NCBI RefSeq assembly: GCF_018860765.1
Contig: NZ_JAHKPV010000001.1
Span: forward strand, 181,704 to 245,703
DNA from: Marinobacter salexigens
GTDB taxonomy: Bacteria > Pseudomonadota > Gammaproteobacteria > Pseudomonadales > Oleiphilaceae
Reading direction: 5' to 3'
Length of the DNA: 64,000 bases
Part shown: piece by piece, positions 1 to 8,853 of the stretch
Position numbering within the stretch: the stretch's first letter is position 1
How the letters are laid out: the number at the start of each line of letters is the position of its first letter
Program-made: the position numbers and the translations under genes
Notes under the pieces: model-generated
What the model was told of the DNA's origin: nothing
The model's database searches: none
What the model saw: only the letters and a program-made list of their open reading frames with translations

Positions 1-2
1 TG

Positions 3-1076
3 TTGTGGCCAGCACTAACTCTCGCCAAGGAAGGTGGATCATCCGATGACATTCAGGCGTCCTCCTCGGAAGACTGCGCGCTGATACACGAAGGTGTGCA
101 ACGGCTTGCCTGCTATGACTCATTCAACAACCCGAAAATAGCAAGGGAAAACGCTACTGAGCAGAAAGTTGAGGAGACTGAGCGAGCCGCTGAAACCTTG
201 GCCCCTTCGAGTGAGAGCCAAAATCGTGCCACCAAAGCGTCCGACGGGGGTGATCCTGATGCGGACGTGATGACGAACATGGTAGAGCGCAGTGTAAAGG
301 CGGAAAGAGCGCTGTTTTCTTTTTCGGGTAGTTTTATCAGCCATCGACCGTCATATATCCTGCCGGTAACTTGGATGGATGACACGAACCAAACGCCGAC
401 TAGCCCTAGGCTGGGCACGACCGGTTACGACTATGATCTGGAGAATGAGGAGGCCAAGTACCAGATTAGTTTTAAGGTGCCTTTGCTGACAGGCTGGCTG
501 GAGGACGACACTACTTTGTGGTTCGGTTATACCCAGCGTTCGTTTTGGCAGGTTTACAATCAGGATGATTCCGCACCTTTCCGTGAGACGAATTATGAGC
601 CCGAGATTTTCCTGCGCCATTTGGCCAACTTGGATCTAGGCTTTGTGACGCTCAGTGGTATGTCGGTTGGTATCAATCATCAGTCGAACGGACAGTCAGA
701 GCCTCGTTCAAGGAGTTGGAACCGAATTATGGCGGGCGCTGCTTTTACTCGAGGGCGCTGGCTGTTCAGTGTGCAGCCCTGGTATCGGATTCCTGAGGAC
801 AAGGAAAACGATAACAAAGATATTCAGCGTTACCTTGGATACGCCAATTACAATGTTGTTTATAAGCTTGCGGAAGATCGGACGTTTTCACTTAGGCTGA
901 TGAATAATCTGCACTCGGATAACCGTACGTCATTGGAATTTGGTTATAGTTTTCCTTTAGGGGATACGATTAAGGGGTTTTTCCAGTACTCCAATGGGTA
1001 TGGGGAGAGTTTGATTGATTACAATCATCGGATTGAGCGATTCGGGATTGGGATTATGTTGAACGACTGGCTCTGA
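3..1076 (+). CDS. pldA: Outer membrane phospholipase A1 (OMPLA), 5' end cut by window edge
   Basis: Outer-membrane beta-barrel phospholipase that hydrolyses phospholipids misplaced in the outer leaflet. The OMPLA active-site block is intact: His226, Ser228 and Asn240 (numbered from position 3) lie in a NHQSNG...SRSWNR context, with the same spacing as the catalytic His-Ser-Asn of E. coli PldA. From about residue 104 to the end the sequence alternates as a barrel and closes on a terminal aromatic-Leu. Residues 1-100 are hydrophilic and contain a Cys-Ala-Leu-Ile...Cys-Tyr-Asp segment. The first codon in the window is TTG and the remains of a signal peptide precede it, so the true start probably lies upstream. 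It converges on the phosphomannomutase gene across a large inverted repeat. Confidence 0.9.
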   Translation: MWPALTLAKEGGSSDDIQASSSEDCALIHEGVQRLACYDSFNNPKIARENATEQKVEETERAAETLAPSSESQNRATKASDGGDPDADVMTNMVERSVKAERALFSFSGSFISHRPSYILPVTWMDDTNQTPTSPRLGTTGYDYDLENEEAKYQISFKVPLLTGWLEDDTTLWFGYTQRSFWQVYNQDDSAPFRETNYEPEIFLRHLANLDLGFVTLSGMSVGINHQSNGQSEPRSRSWNRIMAGAAFTRGRWLFSVQPWYRIPEDKENDNKDIQRYLGYANYNVVYKLAEDRTFSLRLMNNLHSDNRTSLEFGYSFPLGDTIKGFFQYSNGYGESLIDYNHRIERFGIGIMLNDWL

Positions 1077-1110
1077 GCTTCACGCTTAGCCGCAGGTTTC
1101 GTGCAAGACC

Positions 1111-1215
1111 GGAGTGCCGGAGAAGTGTCCGAAAACACGCTGTGAATACGTCCGTGTACGCTTGGCTACGCCATCCATGGCTTCGCACAGTTTCCGGACA
1201 CTTCTCCGGCACTCC
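1111..1215. repeat. Large intergenic inverted repeat (26-nt arms)
   Basis: Arms 1111-1136 and 1190-1215 are reverse complements with a single mismatch, separated by 53 nt that include a CCATGG palindrome. It lies between the convergent pldA and phosphomannomutase genes, so it may act as a bidirectional terminator. It has no T-run, and it resembles a dispersed intergenic repeat more than a simple rho-independent terminator. Confidence 0.75.
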
Positions 1216-1274
1216 AGCCCCAAACTATATTGCAAGAGCACTGTTTTCGGTTCTAACTAGCTCCGCTGAGGCAA

Positions 1275-2639
1275 CTAACCATTCAACTGCTCCATTTCCG
1301 CAAGAAGTTCTTCCGTTTTCTCTTTCATCAGCGGTATGTCAGCACGGGATTCCACGTTCAAACGAACCACAGGTTCAGTGTTGGACATGCGTAGGTTGAA
1401 GCGCCAGTTGTCGAACTCGATGCTCAAGCCATCGACGTAGCTGACGCTTTTCGCACCGTGCGAGTACTTTTCTTCGATCGCGGCGATGACTTTCGCCGGG
1501 TCGTTGATGGTGCGGTTGATTTCACCGCTAGCCGGGTAGGCTTCGATTCGAGCATCTATAAGGGATGAGAAGGGCTTACCGGATTGGCATAGGCGTTCTG
1601 CAAGCAGCAACCACGGAATCATCCCGCTGTCGCAGTAAGCGAAGTCGCGGAAGTAGTGGTGAGCGCTCATTTCGCCACCGTAGACAGCGTCTTCGTCGCG
1701 CATGCGTTGTTTGATGAAAGCATGGCCAGTCTTGCTTTCAATGGCTTCGCCACCGGCTGCTTTTACCAGATCTTGGGTGTTCCAGATTAGCCTGGGGTCG
1801 TGGATAACGTTGCCCGGGCCGGTTTTACGTAGGAATTGGTCCGCCAGCAAGCCGACGATGTAATAGCCCTCAATAAAGCGGCCGTTTTCGTCAAAGAAGA
1901 AACAGCGGTCGTAATCGCCGTCCCAGGCGATGCCCATGGCGGCGCCGTGTTCGATGACGGCGTTGGCTGTAGCTTCCCGATTTTCTTCGAGAATGGGATT
2001 GGGCACGCCGTTTGGGAAGTTTCCGTCGGGCTGATGATGCACTTTGATGAATTCGAAAGGCAAGTGCTTTTCGAGTTGGTCGATGACCAAGCCAGCGCCG
2101 CCATTGCCAGCGTTAACAACGATTTTAATCGGCGCCAGTGCGCTCGCGTCGATGTACCCCAACAAGTGGTCTATGTAGGCACTGGTGACTTCCAGTGCCT
2201 CGTATCTGCCCTGCACCGGCGCGTCCGAAAAGGGCTCGCGTACCCTATCCCGAATATCATTCAAACCGTTGTCAGAGCTGATGGGGCGGGATTCCGGCCC
2301 TACCATTTTCATGCCGTTGTGGTTTTTGGGGTTGTGGCTGGCGGTAACCATGATGCCACCGTCCATTCCATAGTGGCTGGTGGCAAAGTACACGTATTCT
2401 GTGCCACACAAGCCAATATCGAACACGTCTGCGCCCGCTGCCATTAGCCCGGAGCTTAGGGCTTCGGTGATTTCTTGGCTTGAGAGGCGAATGTCGTAGC
2501 CGACGATGACTTTTTTTGCGCCCGTGATTTCCACATAGGCGCGCCCTATGCGCTCGGCCAGAGCAGGGTTTAGCTGCTCTGGCACGCTACCGCGCAAATC
2601 ATAGGCTTTGAAACAGGACAAATCCATTGTCTGGCTCAC
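1275..2639 (-). CDS. manB: Phosphomannomutase / phosphoglucomutase (CpsG/ManB type)
   Basis: Alpha-D-phosphohexomutase interconverting mannose-6-phosphate and mannose-1-phosphate, the step that leads to GDP-mannose for surface polysaccharide. At 454 residues it has full family length. All four motifs are visible: the phosphoserine loop TASHNP (Ser101), the Mg-binding loop DGDYDRC (Asp240, 242, 244), the sugar-binding loop GEMSAHH (322-328), and the phosphate-binding loop RMSNTEP near residue 427. The start overlaps the 3' end of bacterioferritin by 4 nt (ATGA type), so the two are probably translationally coupled. PMM versus PMM/PGM specificity cannot be decided from sequence alone. Confidence 0.92.
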   Translation of the reverse strand: MSQTMDLSCFKAYDLRGSVPEQLNPALAERIGRAYVEITGAKKVIVGYDIRLSSQEITEALSSGLMAAGADVFDIGLCGTEYVYFATSHYGMDGGIMVTASHNPKNHNGMKMVGPESRPISSDNGLNDIRDRVREPFSDAPVQGRYEALEVTSAYIDHLLGYIDASALAPIKIVVNAGNGGAGLVIDQLEKHLPFEFIKVHHQPDGNFPNGVPNPILEENREATANAVIEHGAAMGIAWDGDYDRCFFFDENGRFIEGYYIVGLLADQFLRKTGPGNVIHDPRLIWNTQDLVKAAGGEAIESKTGHAFIKQRMRDEDAVYGGEMSAHHYFRDFAYCDSGMIPWLLLAERLCQSGKPFSSLIDARIEAYPASGEINRTINDPAKVIAAIEEKYSHGAKSVSYVDGLSIEFDNWRFNLRMSNTEPVVRLNVESRADIPLMKEKTEELLAEMEQLNG

Positions 2640-3112
2640 TCCGAGGCAGCTGACTGAAGCTGAATATAGTTTTGTATGCCCATCTGGTTAATCATCTCAA
2701 GCTGGGTTTCCAGCCAGTCGATGTGTTCTTCTTCGCTATCGAGAATGCTGCGGAACAGTTCACGACTAGTGAAGTCCTGAACTTCTTCGCAATACAGAAT
2801 CGCTTCTTTCAGGTCCACGTGAGCGATGTGCTCGATTTTGAGGTCACAGGCAATCATTTCCTCAACGTTCTCGCCAATCATCAGCTTGTTCAGGTCTTGC
2901 AAGTTGGGCAGGCCTTCCAGAAACAGAATGCGTTCGATCAACTGATCCGCATGTTTCATTTCGTCGATGGATTCTTCGTATTCCTTGGCCGCGAGCTTGG
3001 TGATACCCCAGTCTTTGTACATGCGCGAATGCAAGAAATACTGGTTGATAGCGGTCAGTTCGTTGGCAAGAACTTTATTCAAGAATTGTATGACTTTTTT
3101 GTCGCCTTTCAT
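2636..3112 (-). CDS. bfr: Bacterioferritin
   Basis: Heme-containing 24-mer iron-storage ferritin of the cytosol. The 158-residue length and every key residue are canonical: the dinuclear ferroxidase ligands Glu18, Glu51, His54, Glu94, Glu127 and His130, and the heme axial ligand Met52, fall at exactly the family's usual positions. Met52 and the full ferroxidase centre suggest a catalytic, heme-binding subunit. It is followed by phosphomannomutase with a 4-nt overlap and preceded on the same strand, 167 nt away, by bfd, whose product releases iron from Bfr. A purine-rich ribosome site precedes the ATG. Confidence 0.96.
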   Translation of the reverse strand: MKGDKKVIQFLNKVLANELTAINQYFLHSRMYKDWGITKLAAKEYEESIDEMKHADQLIERILFLEGLPNLQDLNKLMIGENVEEMIACDLKIEHIAHVDLKEAILYCEEVQDFTSRELFRSILDSEEEHIDWLETQLEMINQMGIQNYIQLQSAASE

Positions 3113-3279
3113 TGCAGCACTCCTTGAGCTCAGCCAGCTAACTCACCCTTCTCTAACAAAGGCCTATCTGGCTGATTGGGTCGGGTTCGGTGAGCTTTCA
3201 AAGCTCTCTCATCACCTAACAAGGATAGCGCGTTAAGGCGCATTACAAAATTGCGGAACGGAAATAAACGTTAATTGCG

Positions 3280-3486
3280 TCAGGCAGGGGTGGCCAGCAT
3301 GTTTGCAAGCGCCAAATAGTCCGGCGAGCGGCTTTCGCGCAGTATGCCCCGCGCCATGGAGGCGCAACGCCCGCATTGGGTACCTACGCCAAGCTCTTTA
3401 CCAAGCTGGCGCATGGATGACACACCATTTTCTGAAGCTTCACGGATGTCTCGGTCTGTGACTCCGTGGCAAAGGCATACATACAT
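3280..3486 (-). CDS. bfd: Bacterioferritin-associated ferredoxin
   Basis: Small [2Fe-2S] protein that passes electrons to the bacterioferritin heme so that stored ferric iron can be mobilised. It has 68 residues. The cluster ligands Cys4, Cys6, Cys38 and Cys41 form the CxC...CxxC pattern typical of the BFD-like domain (GTQCGRC at 36-41). It lies just upstream of bfr on the same strand, and a near-perfect Fur site sits upstream of its start. This fits the known iron-starvation induction of bfd in pseudomonads. Confidence 0.95.
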   Translation of the reverse strand: MYVCLCHGVTDRDIREASENGVSSMRQLGKELGVGTQCGRCASMARGILRESRSPDYLALANMLATPA

Positions 3487-3517
3487 AACGCAACTCCACC
3501 AACGACAACAATGTTAG

Positions 3518-3532
3518 TGATAATTATTGTCA
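3518..3532. promoter_or_regulatory. Fur box upstream of bfd
   Basis: TGATAATTATTGTCA matches the 7-1-7 Fur consensus TGATAATnATTATCA at all but one position. It lies 31-46 nt upstream of the bfd ATG, where bound Fe-Fur would block transcription. Iron-dependent repression is inferred, not observed. Confidence 0.8.
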
Positions 3533-3583
3533 TTAGTATCACGGATTGCAAGCCCCCTATGTTAATTTGTGCAACGGGTTGTT

Positions 3584-4876
3584 TTAGGCTTCGGCCTCCC
3601 TCGTCAGATTTCGGTAGCCGGAGTCCGTCACCATCAGGTTATCTTCTATGCGAATTCCACCACAGCCTTGCAACTCGTCAAGCAATGACTGGTTGATGTG
3701 GCGCCCAAGAGGGCTAGATAACAGCGGCTCAAGTAACGAGGGAATGAAGTACAAACCCGGCTCTATGGTCACCACCATCCCCGGCTCCAGAGTTCGTGTC
3801 AGGCGCAGGAAAGGTGCATCGGCGGGAGGCGCTACAGGTTTGCCGGCAACATCGTGCACTTGTACACCAAGAAAGTGGCCAATCCCGTGGGGAAAGACAG
3901 CACGGGTAACGCCCTCAGCAACCATATCTTCATCGCTCAGGTCGCTAACCAGCCCCGCCGCACCCAGTAACGCAGCAATGCCCAGATGGGTTTTACGGTG
4001 TATATCCACATAATCAACGCCGGGAGCCACCATTTTGCAGAGCCGAAATTGTAACTGTTCAAGCCCTTGCACGAGTGCGGCAAACCGCCCCTCCCCAACA
4101 CCCGCTGTAGTACGAGTAATGTCTGAGCAATAAGCCCGGTATCGCACGCCAGCGTCTATGAGCAAGCTACGGGATTTAGCGGGAGCTGCTGTGTCGTAAT
4201 ATTGATAATGCAACGTGCCAGCGTGCTCATTGACTCCGATAATGCTGTTGTATGGCGCATCAACCTCACGCTGTTGCGTTGCCCGCTGGTACGCCAGATT
4301 GATCTCGAACTCGCTGCCGCCCGCCAAAAACGCATCCCGCGCCGCGCGATGGCCTGCCATTGCCAGCTTGTTGGCGTGTGCCAAACAAGCAATTTCGTAT
4401 GCCGTTTTGTGCACTCGGGTTTCGTTGACTGCCGCACAAAGGGCACCCGGATTTTCATCGCCCGATAGGCCTGCCAGCAAAGACGGTTCACCGAGAATGG
4501 CTAGCTGGCTCAGGCCATCCAGTTCGGGTGCCGAGCGGCTTTCGCTGAAACGAAGCTCAAATTCGTCGAGCCACGGTTCTTGGGCTAATTCGAGACTTGC
4601 ATGCCAAAAGTCGACCAGCTGATAAAGCGAGAGCAAAGGCTTTCGGCCTTTGCGGATCAGCAACCAAGCATGCTCATACCCGGCCAACCCGGTCCAGTGC
4701 AGGAACGGGCCATAACCTTGAAAGTGCCACGACTGATCGTCGTCATAACGCATCGGAGCCGCGCCTGAACTGATCAGTAAACCGTCGTAACCATGGTCTT
4801 CCAGAACCTTCTCATAGCGGCTCTGAAGAATACCCACATGATCAATCTGGAGAGTTAAAAGCTCAGTGTCAGGCAT
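3584..4876 (-). CDS. pepQ: M24 metallopeptidase, Xaa-Pro dipeptidase-like (prolidase)
   Basis: Cytosolic dinuclear-metal peptidase expected to cleave Xaa-Pro dipeptides. At 430 residues it is near PepQ length (about 440). The five pita-bread metal ligands are present: Asp241 (LLIDAG), Asp252 (CSDITRT), His334 (FPHGIGHFLG), Glu372 (TIEPGLYF) and Glu411 (GIRIEDN). The N-terminal ~160 residues form the non-catalytic domain. The start overlaps the upstream LysR gene by 8 nt, so the two are co-transcribed. An oligopeptide ABC importer lies further upstream on the same strand, consistent with use of imported peptides. Assignment to PepQ rather than another M24 dipeptidase is probable, not certain. 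Confidence 0.85.
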   Translation of the reverse strand: MPDTELLTLQIDHVGILQSRYEKVLEDHGYDGLLISSGAAPMRYDDDQSWHFQGYGPFLHWTGLAGYEHAWLLIRKGRKPLLSLYQLVDFWHASLELAQEPWLDEFELRFSESRSAPELDGLSQLAILGEPSLLAGLSGDENPGALCAAVNETRVHKTAYEIACLAHANKLAMAGHRAARDAFLAGGSEFEINLAYQRATQQREVDAPYNSIIGVNEHAGTLHYQYYDTAAPAKSRSLLIDAGVRYRAYCSDITRTTAGVGEGRFAALVQGLEQLQFRLCKMVAPGVDYVDIHRKTHLGIAALLGAAGLVSDLSDEDMVAEGVTRAVFPHGIGHFLGVQVHDVAGKPVAPPADAPFLRLTRTLEPGMVVTIEPGLYFIPSLLEPLLSSPLGRHINQSLLDELQGCGGIRIEDNLMVTDSGYRNLTREAEA

Positions 4877-5783
4877 GTTGGTTTTCCAGTGTTGTCCAGA
4901 GGGTTAGAAGATCGTCTGTACGCGGCTCTCGCAAGCGGATCAGGCGGATGTCCAGCGGCACATCCCAGCGTTCGTCGCCAGCCCTTGTAAGCCTGCCAAA
5001 ATGCTCGCTCTTTTCCGTCATCCGGCTGGGCAACCAGCCCATGCCAAAACCCTGCTTCACCAGTGCCTTGATGCTTGTCGATTGGGTGTTCTCGTTCAAC
5101 GGCAAGAGGTTTACAGACTCGTTGCTGCGCGACAGATGCGCCTCAATAGCAGACTGCAAAAAGCCCCGCGAGTGATAGGCAATCAGCGGTACGGTTTGGC
5201 CCGCGACTCCCGGCAAAGGAAACCTAGGTTCACCACTTTCGGCAGCAACACTCACCGGCACAAGCCATTCGCGGGCGATAACGATGGATTCGTAGTCGCC
5301 ACGGCCCAGCCGCTCAGCCCATGGTAAATCTTGATGCCAGTAACACAGCACCAAATCACACTCACCACCATCGAGGGCATCTAGAAACTGCTCTCCCACC
5401 CAACTAGTCGCCTTGAGGTTGAGTTGAAGGCGGTCTGCAACACCTACTTCGCTAGCCCAGCCTTGATAAAAATGTGAGAAAAGCCCTTGGGTAGATCCCA
5501 CGCTAATACGTGCAGATACTTCCGCCTCCATATCCGCGATCTGGCTGCGCACATCGCGAACATCCCGGGTTACTCGTTGGCACAATTCAAAAAAACGTTC
5601 GCCAGCGGGCGTCAAAGACAAAGGTAGGGTCTGCCGATTAATCAAAGTGGCGCCCATGGATTCTTCAAGCAGTTTGATGCGGCGACTGAATGTGGGCTGA
5701 CTGACATGTTGCAGCTCAGCAGCACGAGAAAAATGGCGCGCGCGGGCCAGTGCCATGAAGTCTTCCAGCCAACGTATTTCCAT
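4869..5783 (-). CDS. LysR-family transcriptional regulator (HypT/YjiE-like)
   Basis: 304-residue LysR regulator. An N-terminal winged helix-turn-helix (about 1-60, with FSRAAELQHVSQPTFSRRI) is followed by a linker helix and a periplasmic-binding-protein-like effector domain (about 90-300). The opening METRWL-like segment (MEIRWLEDFMAL) and overall pattern resemble HypT, the hypochlorite-responsive LysR of E. coli, but orthology is uncertain. The coding sequence runs into the prolidase gene with an 8-nt overlap. It is unusual for a LysR gene to be co-oriented and coupled with its likely target rather than divergent from it. Confidence 0.88.
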   Translation of the reverse strand: MEIRWLEDFMALARARHFSRAAELQHVSQPTFSRRIKLLEESMGATLINRQTLPLSLTPAGERFFELCQRVTRDVRDVRSQIADMEAEVSARISVGSTQGLFSHFYQGWASEVGVADRLQLNLKATSWVGEQFLDALDGGECDLVLCYWHQDLPWAERLGRGDYESIVIAREWLVPVSVAAESGEPRFPLPGVAGQTVPLIAYHSRGFLQSAIEAHLSRSNESVNLLPLNENTQSTSIKALVKQGFGMGWLPSRMTEKSEHFGRLTRAGDERWDVPLDIRLIRLREPRTDDLLTLWTTLENQHA

Positions 5784-5896
5784 GGATTCCCCAGCGAATA
5801 ACGGTAAAGAGGACAGATAAAGGGTGATGGTCTTTCATAGGCTACTCACTGCAAGCATCATAGCCTATCGCATTCACACTCTTAAAACCTGCACTC

Positions 5897-6907
5897 TTAT
5901 AGCCGCCCCTCTTCCACAGCATGGCAAGCCACCTGCGAGCCACCATCCGTGACAATCAGCCGGGGTATTTCTTGGCGGCAACGCTCGTTGGCGTACGGAC
6001 AACGACCGTGAAACACGCACCCTGACGGAAGATTTACCGGTGTGGGCACTTCGCCCTGCAGCCTTATGTAGTTAGGCCTGTCGTCCTCTAGCCTAGGGAT
6101 AGCCGAGAGCAACGCCTGAGTATAGGGATGGCGAGGCTCAGAAAACAGGGTTTTGGTTTCTGCCAACTCACACACCCGTCCCAAATACATCACAGCAACC
6201 CGGGTGCCAAAATGTTCCACAACAGCAAGGTCGTGAGTAATGAACAGGTAGGTCAGATTTCGGGTTTCCTGAGCTTCCATCAGCAAGTTCAGCACCTGAG
6301 CCTGAATGGAGACATCCAGTGCCGAGATGGGCTCATCCGCTACAATAAACTCTGGGTCTACCGCCAAAGCTCGGGCAATCGCGATACGCTGGCGCTGACC
6401 ACCGGAGAACTCATGGCCAAAGCGGCTGCCCCAATCCGGGTCTATTCCCACAGATTGCATCACTTCCTGAACTTTTTCGCGCACCTCGCTGCGGGCCAAC
6501 TCCGGTCGATGGAAATGAATCGGCTCCTCCAGCGTTTGCTGGATCGTCATCCGGGGGTTCAGAGAGGCGTAAGGGTTCTGGAAGATCATTTGCATTTTAC
6601 GACGGTAAGGCAGTACGTCCCCACCTTTCAGATTATCAATGCGCTGACCACCGTAATGCACCTCGCCTGCGCTCGGCGATAGCAAGCCCATAACTGTACG
6701 GGCCACCGTGGACTTGCCACAGCCGGATTCGCCCACCACACACAGGGCCTCGCCCTTTTGCACCTGCAAATCCACGCCGTTGATGGCATGCACAGCTTCC
6801 TGCTTACGCTGAAAGCGACCACCTTTGAACGTAATTTGCTCCAGAAAACTACCAGAGAGATCAAAACGCTTCTCTAGACCACGAATATCTACCAATGGGG
6901 AGGTCAT
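5897..6907 (-). CDS. dppF: Oligopeptide/dipeptide ABC importer ATPase (DppF/OppF)
   Basis: Cytoplasmic ATP-binding subunit of a family-5 peptide importer. It has 336 residues, with Walker A GESGCGKST at about 59-67, an FSGGQRQR signature and the DEPISALD Walker B/D-loop. The C-terminal oligopeptide-transporter extension carries the Cys-rich GCVFHGRCPYA...C cluster typical of OppF/DppF. It overlaps dppD by 4 nt, and the gene order dppA-B-C-D-F is the classical one. The substrate (di- or oligopeptide) cannot be fixed from the ATPase. Confidence 0.93.
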   Translation of the reverse strand: MTSPLVDIRGLEKRFDLSGSFLEQITFKGGRFQRKQEAVHAINGVDLQVQKGEALCVVGESGCGKSTVARTVMGLLSPSAGEVHYGGQRIDNLKGGDVLPYRRKMQMIFQNPYASLNPRMTIQQTLEEPIHFHRPELARSEVREKVQEVMQSVGIDPDWGSRFGHEFSGGQRQRIAIARALAVDPEFIVADEPISALDVSIQAQVLNLLMEAQETRNLTYLFITHDLAVVEHFGTRVAVMYLGRVCELAETKTLFSEPRHPYTQALLSAIPRLEDDRPNYIRLQGEVPTPVNLPSGCVFHGRCPYANERCRQEIPRLIVTDGGSQVACHAVEEGRL

Positions 6908-7914
6908 GACCCGGCCTCCTGCATGCGTTTCTCCTGCTCAATCAAGTTGCTAACCTCGTAACACGCCACATCCACGTTTCCGGAGCGGACATACTCAGGC
7001 ATGACTTGCCGACACTGGTCTGTGGCGAAATCGCAGCGCGGGTTGAACGGGCAGCCGGAGGGTACATTTTTTAGGGACGGCATGGAGCCGGGTATTTGGA
7101 ACAATCGCGCGCCAGGCTCGCCCATCTGTGGCAAAGCGTTGATCAGGCCTTGGGTGTAGGGGTGTTGGGCATCGTTGATGATCTCCCGTGTGGGCCCTTG
7201 TTCAATAATCCGACCGGAATACATAACCAACATGCGCTGGGTCACTTGCGAGACAACACCCAAATCGTGCGTGATCAGGATCAATGCAACGTTTTCCTGC
7301 TCACACAGATCCAGCAGCAGCGCCATTATCTCCGCCTGAATGGTCACGTCCAGCGCGGTTGTAGGCTCGTCTGCCACAATAATTTCCGGGTCAAGCAACA
7401 AAGCAATAGCAATAATCACCCGCTGGCGCATACCGCCCGACAACTCGTGAGGGTATTGATCAAGGCGTTTTTCCGGCGAGGGGATTTGCACTTTGCGCAA
7501 TTTGCTCAGAGCAATTTCTCGGGCCGCTTTGGTGCTGACCCGGCGATGCGCTTTGATCGCTTCAACCATCTGCGTGCCAATACTGAGCACCGGGTTGAGC
7601 GTCATCATGGGGTCCTGAAAAATCATGGCAATACGGTTGCCGCGAATTTTACGCAGTTCCCGCTCGCTCATGGCCGCCAAATCCTTGCCTTCAAACAAAA
7701 TCTGCCCACCGGCAATATATCCTGGGCGTGCAATCAGGTTGAGAATCGAGAAGGCCGCCACGGATTTGCCTGCACCGGACTCTCCCACCAGCCCTAACCG
7801 CTCGCCTTTATCTAGACTAAAACTAATGCCGCGCAAGGCTGTAAGATCGCCGCCGCGAACGGCAAACCGGACATCCAGATTTTTCACTTCCAGCAGTGGT
7901 GTGTTGCTTTTCAT
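6904..7914 (-). CDS. dppD: Oligopeptide/dipeptide ABC importer ATPase (DppD/OppD)
   Basis: Second ATPase of the peptide importer, 336 residues, pairing with DppF as a heterodimeric motor. Walker A GESGAGKS lies at about 44-51, followed by LSGGMRQR and DEPTTALD. The C-terminal oligopeptide extension has the SGCPFNPRC...C cysteine motif, possibly binding an Fe-S cluster as reported for some Opp/Dpp ATPases. It sits between dppC (6 nt away) and dppF (4-nt overlap). Confidence 0.93.
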   Translation of the reverse strand: MKSNTPLLEVKNLDVRFAVRGGDLTALRGISFSLDKGERLGLVGESGAGKSVAAFSILNLIARPGYIAGGQILFEGKDLAAMSERELRKIRGNRIAMIFQDPMMTLNPVLSIGTQMVEAIKAHRRVSTKAAREIALSKLRKVQIPSPEKRLDQYPHELSGGMRQRVIIAIALLLDPEIIVADEPTTALDVTIQAEIMALLLDLCEQENVALILITHDLGVVSQVTQRMLVMYSGRIIEQGPTREIINDAQHPYTQGLINALPQMGEPGARLFQIPGSMPSLKNVPSGCPFNPRCDFATDQCRQVMPEYVRSGNVDVACYEVSNLIEQEKRMQEAGS

Positions 7915-7920
7915 GGTGGT

Positions 7921-8853
7921 TTAGCCCTTGTACAGCCGTGGGTTCATAACATCCCGTAACCAGTCACCTAATAAATTGATGACTAGCACGAGCACGACCA
8001 GCACTAGGCCGGGAATCAGCGTAATCCACCAGGAGCCGCTTTGGATGTAGTCAAAACCGGATTTGATTAAAGAACCCAGCGACGGCTGGGTTTCCGGCAT
8101 ACCTAACCCAAGGAACGACAAAGCCGCTTCAGAAATAATCGCATTGGCGATCTGTACGGTGGCAATAACAAAAATAGGAGACAAGGTATTAGGCAGAATA
8201 TGTCGGAACATAATGCGGTTGGTACGAAAGCCCATCACCTTGGCGGCATCCACGTACTCTTTCTTCTTCTCCGCCAGCACAGACGCCCGAACAGTTCGGG
8301 CAATTTGTGGCCATTCAGCCACACCGATAATGAAAATCAGCATATAAATGGCGATTTCACCAAACATTAGGTTGCCAAAGCTGGCCTTGAACACCGCGCC
8401 CACAATGATCGCCACCATCAACGTGGAGAAGGAGAGCTGAACGTCGGCAATGCGCATCAAGATTGAGTCTACCCGGCCACCCAAGTAGCCCGCCAATAGG
8501 CCGAAGAGTATGCCGAGAGCTGCCTGCAGCACCACTGCCCCAAAACCGATCAATAGGGATACGCGAGTACCGTAAAGAATGGTGGAGAGCATGTCCCTCC
8601 CCTGAGCATCTGTACCCAGAGGGAAAGCCGAATCCGCTCCCGGCATTCCTACCGGCGGCAATTCTGAGTTCATGATGTCAATTTGCGCCAAATCGTATGG
8701 ATCCGTTGGGGCAAACAGAGGCGCAAAAACGGCTGCTAAAACCATCAAAAGCAGCACGATGGAGCTAGCAATCGCCACCTTGTCGCGCTTGAAGCTGTAC
8801 CAGAGGAAGGACTCGCGAAAGCGATTCCAGCGTGAAAGGGTCGCTGTTGTCAT
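7921..8853 (-). CDS. dppC: Peptide ABC importer permease (DppC/OppC)
   Basis: Inner-membrane permease, 310 residues. It has an N-terminal OppC-type leader helix after SFLWYSFKRDKVAIAS and about six membrane spans. The BPD-transporter coupling loop EYVDAAKVMGFRTNRIMFRH is clear. The DPYDLAQ segment in the periplasmic loop after the first span is typical of DppC/OppC. The start overlaps the dppB stop by 4 nt. Confidence 0.93.
   Translation of the reverse strand: MTTATLSRWNRFRESFLWYSFKRDKVAIASSIVLLLMVLAAVFAPLFAPTDPYDLAQIDIMNSELPPVGMPGADSAFPLGTDAQGRDMLSTILYGTRVSLLIGFGAVVLQAALGILFGLLAGYLGGRVDSILMRIADVQLSFSTLMVAIIVGAVFKASFGNLMFGEIAIYMLIFIIGVAEWPQIARTVRASVLAEKKKEYVDAAKVMGFRTNRIMFRHILPNTLSPIFVIATVQIANAIISEAALSFLGLGMPETQPSLGSLIKSGFDYIQSGSWWITLIPGLVLVVLVLVINLLGDWLRDVMNPRLYKG

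Noticed and set aside
1836..2447. 203-codon plus-strand open frame
   Set aside because: It is antisense to the well-supported phosphomannomutase gene, has no family resemblance and arises from the codon bias of the opposite strand.
7096..7797. 233-codon plus-strand open frame
   Set aside because: It is antisense to dppD, with no recognisable domain and no ribosome site.
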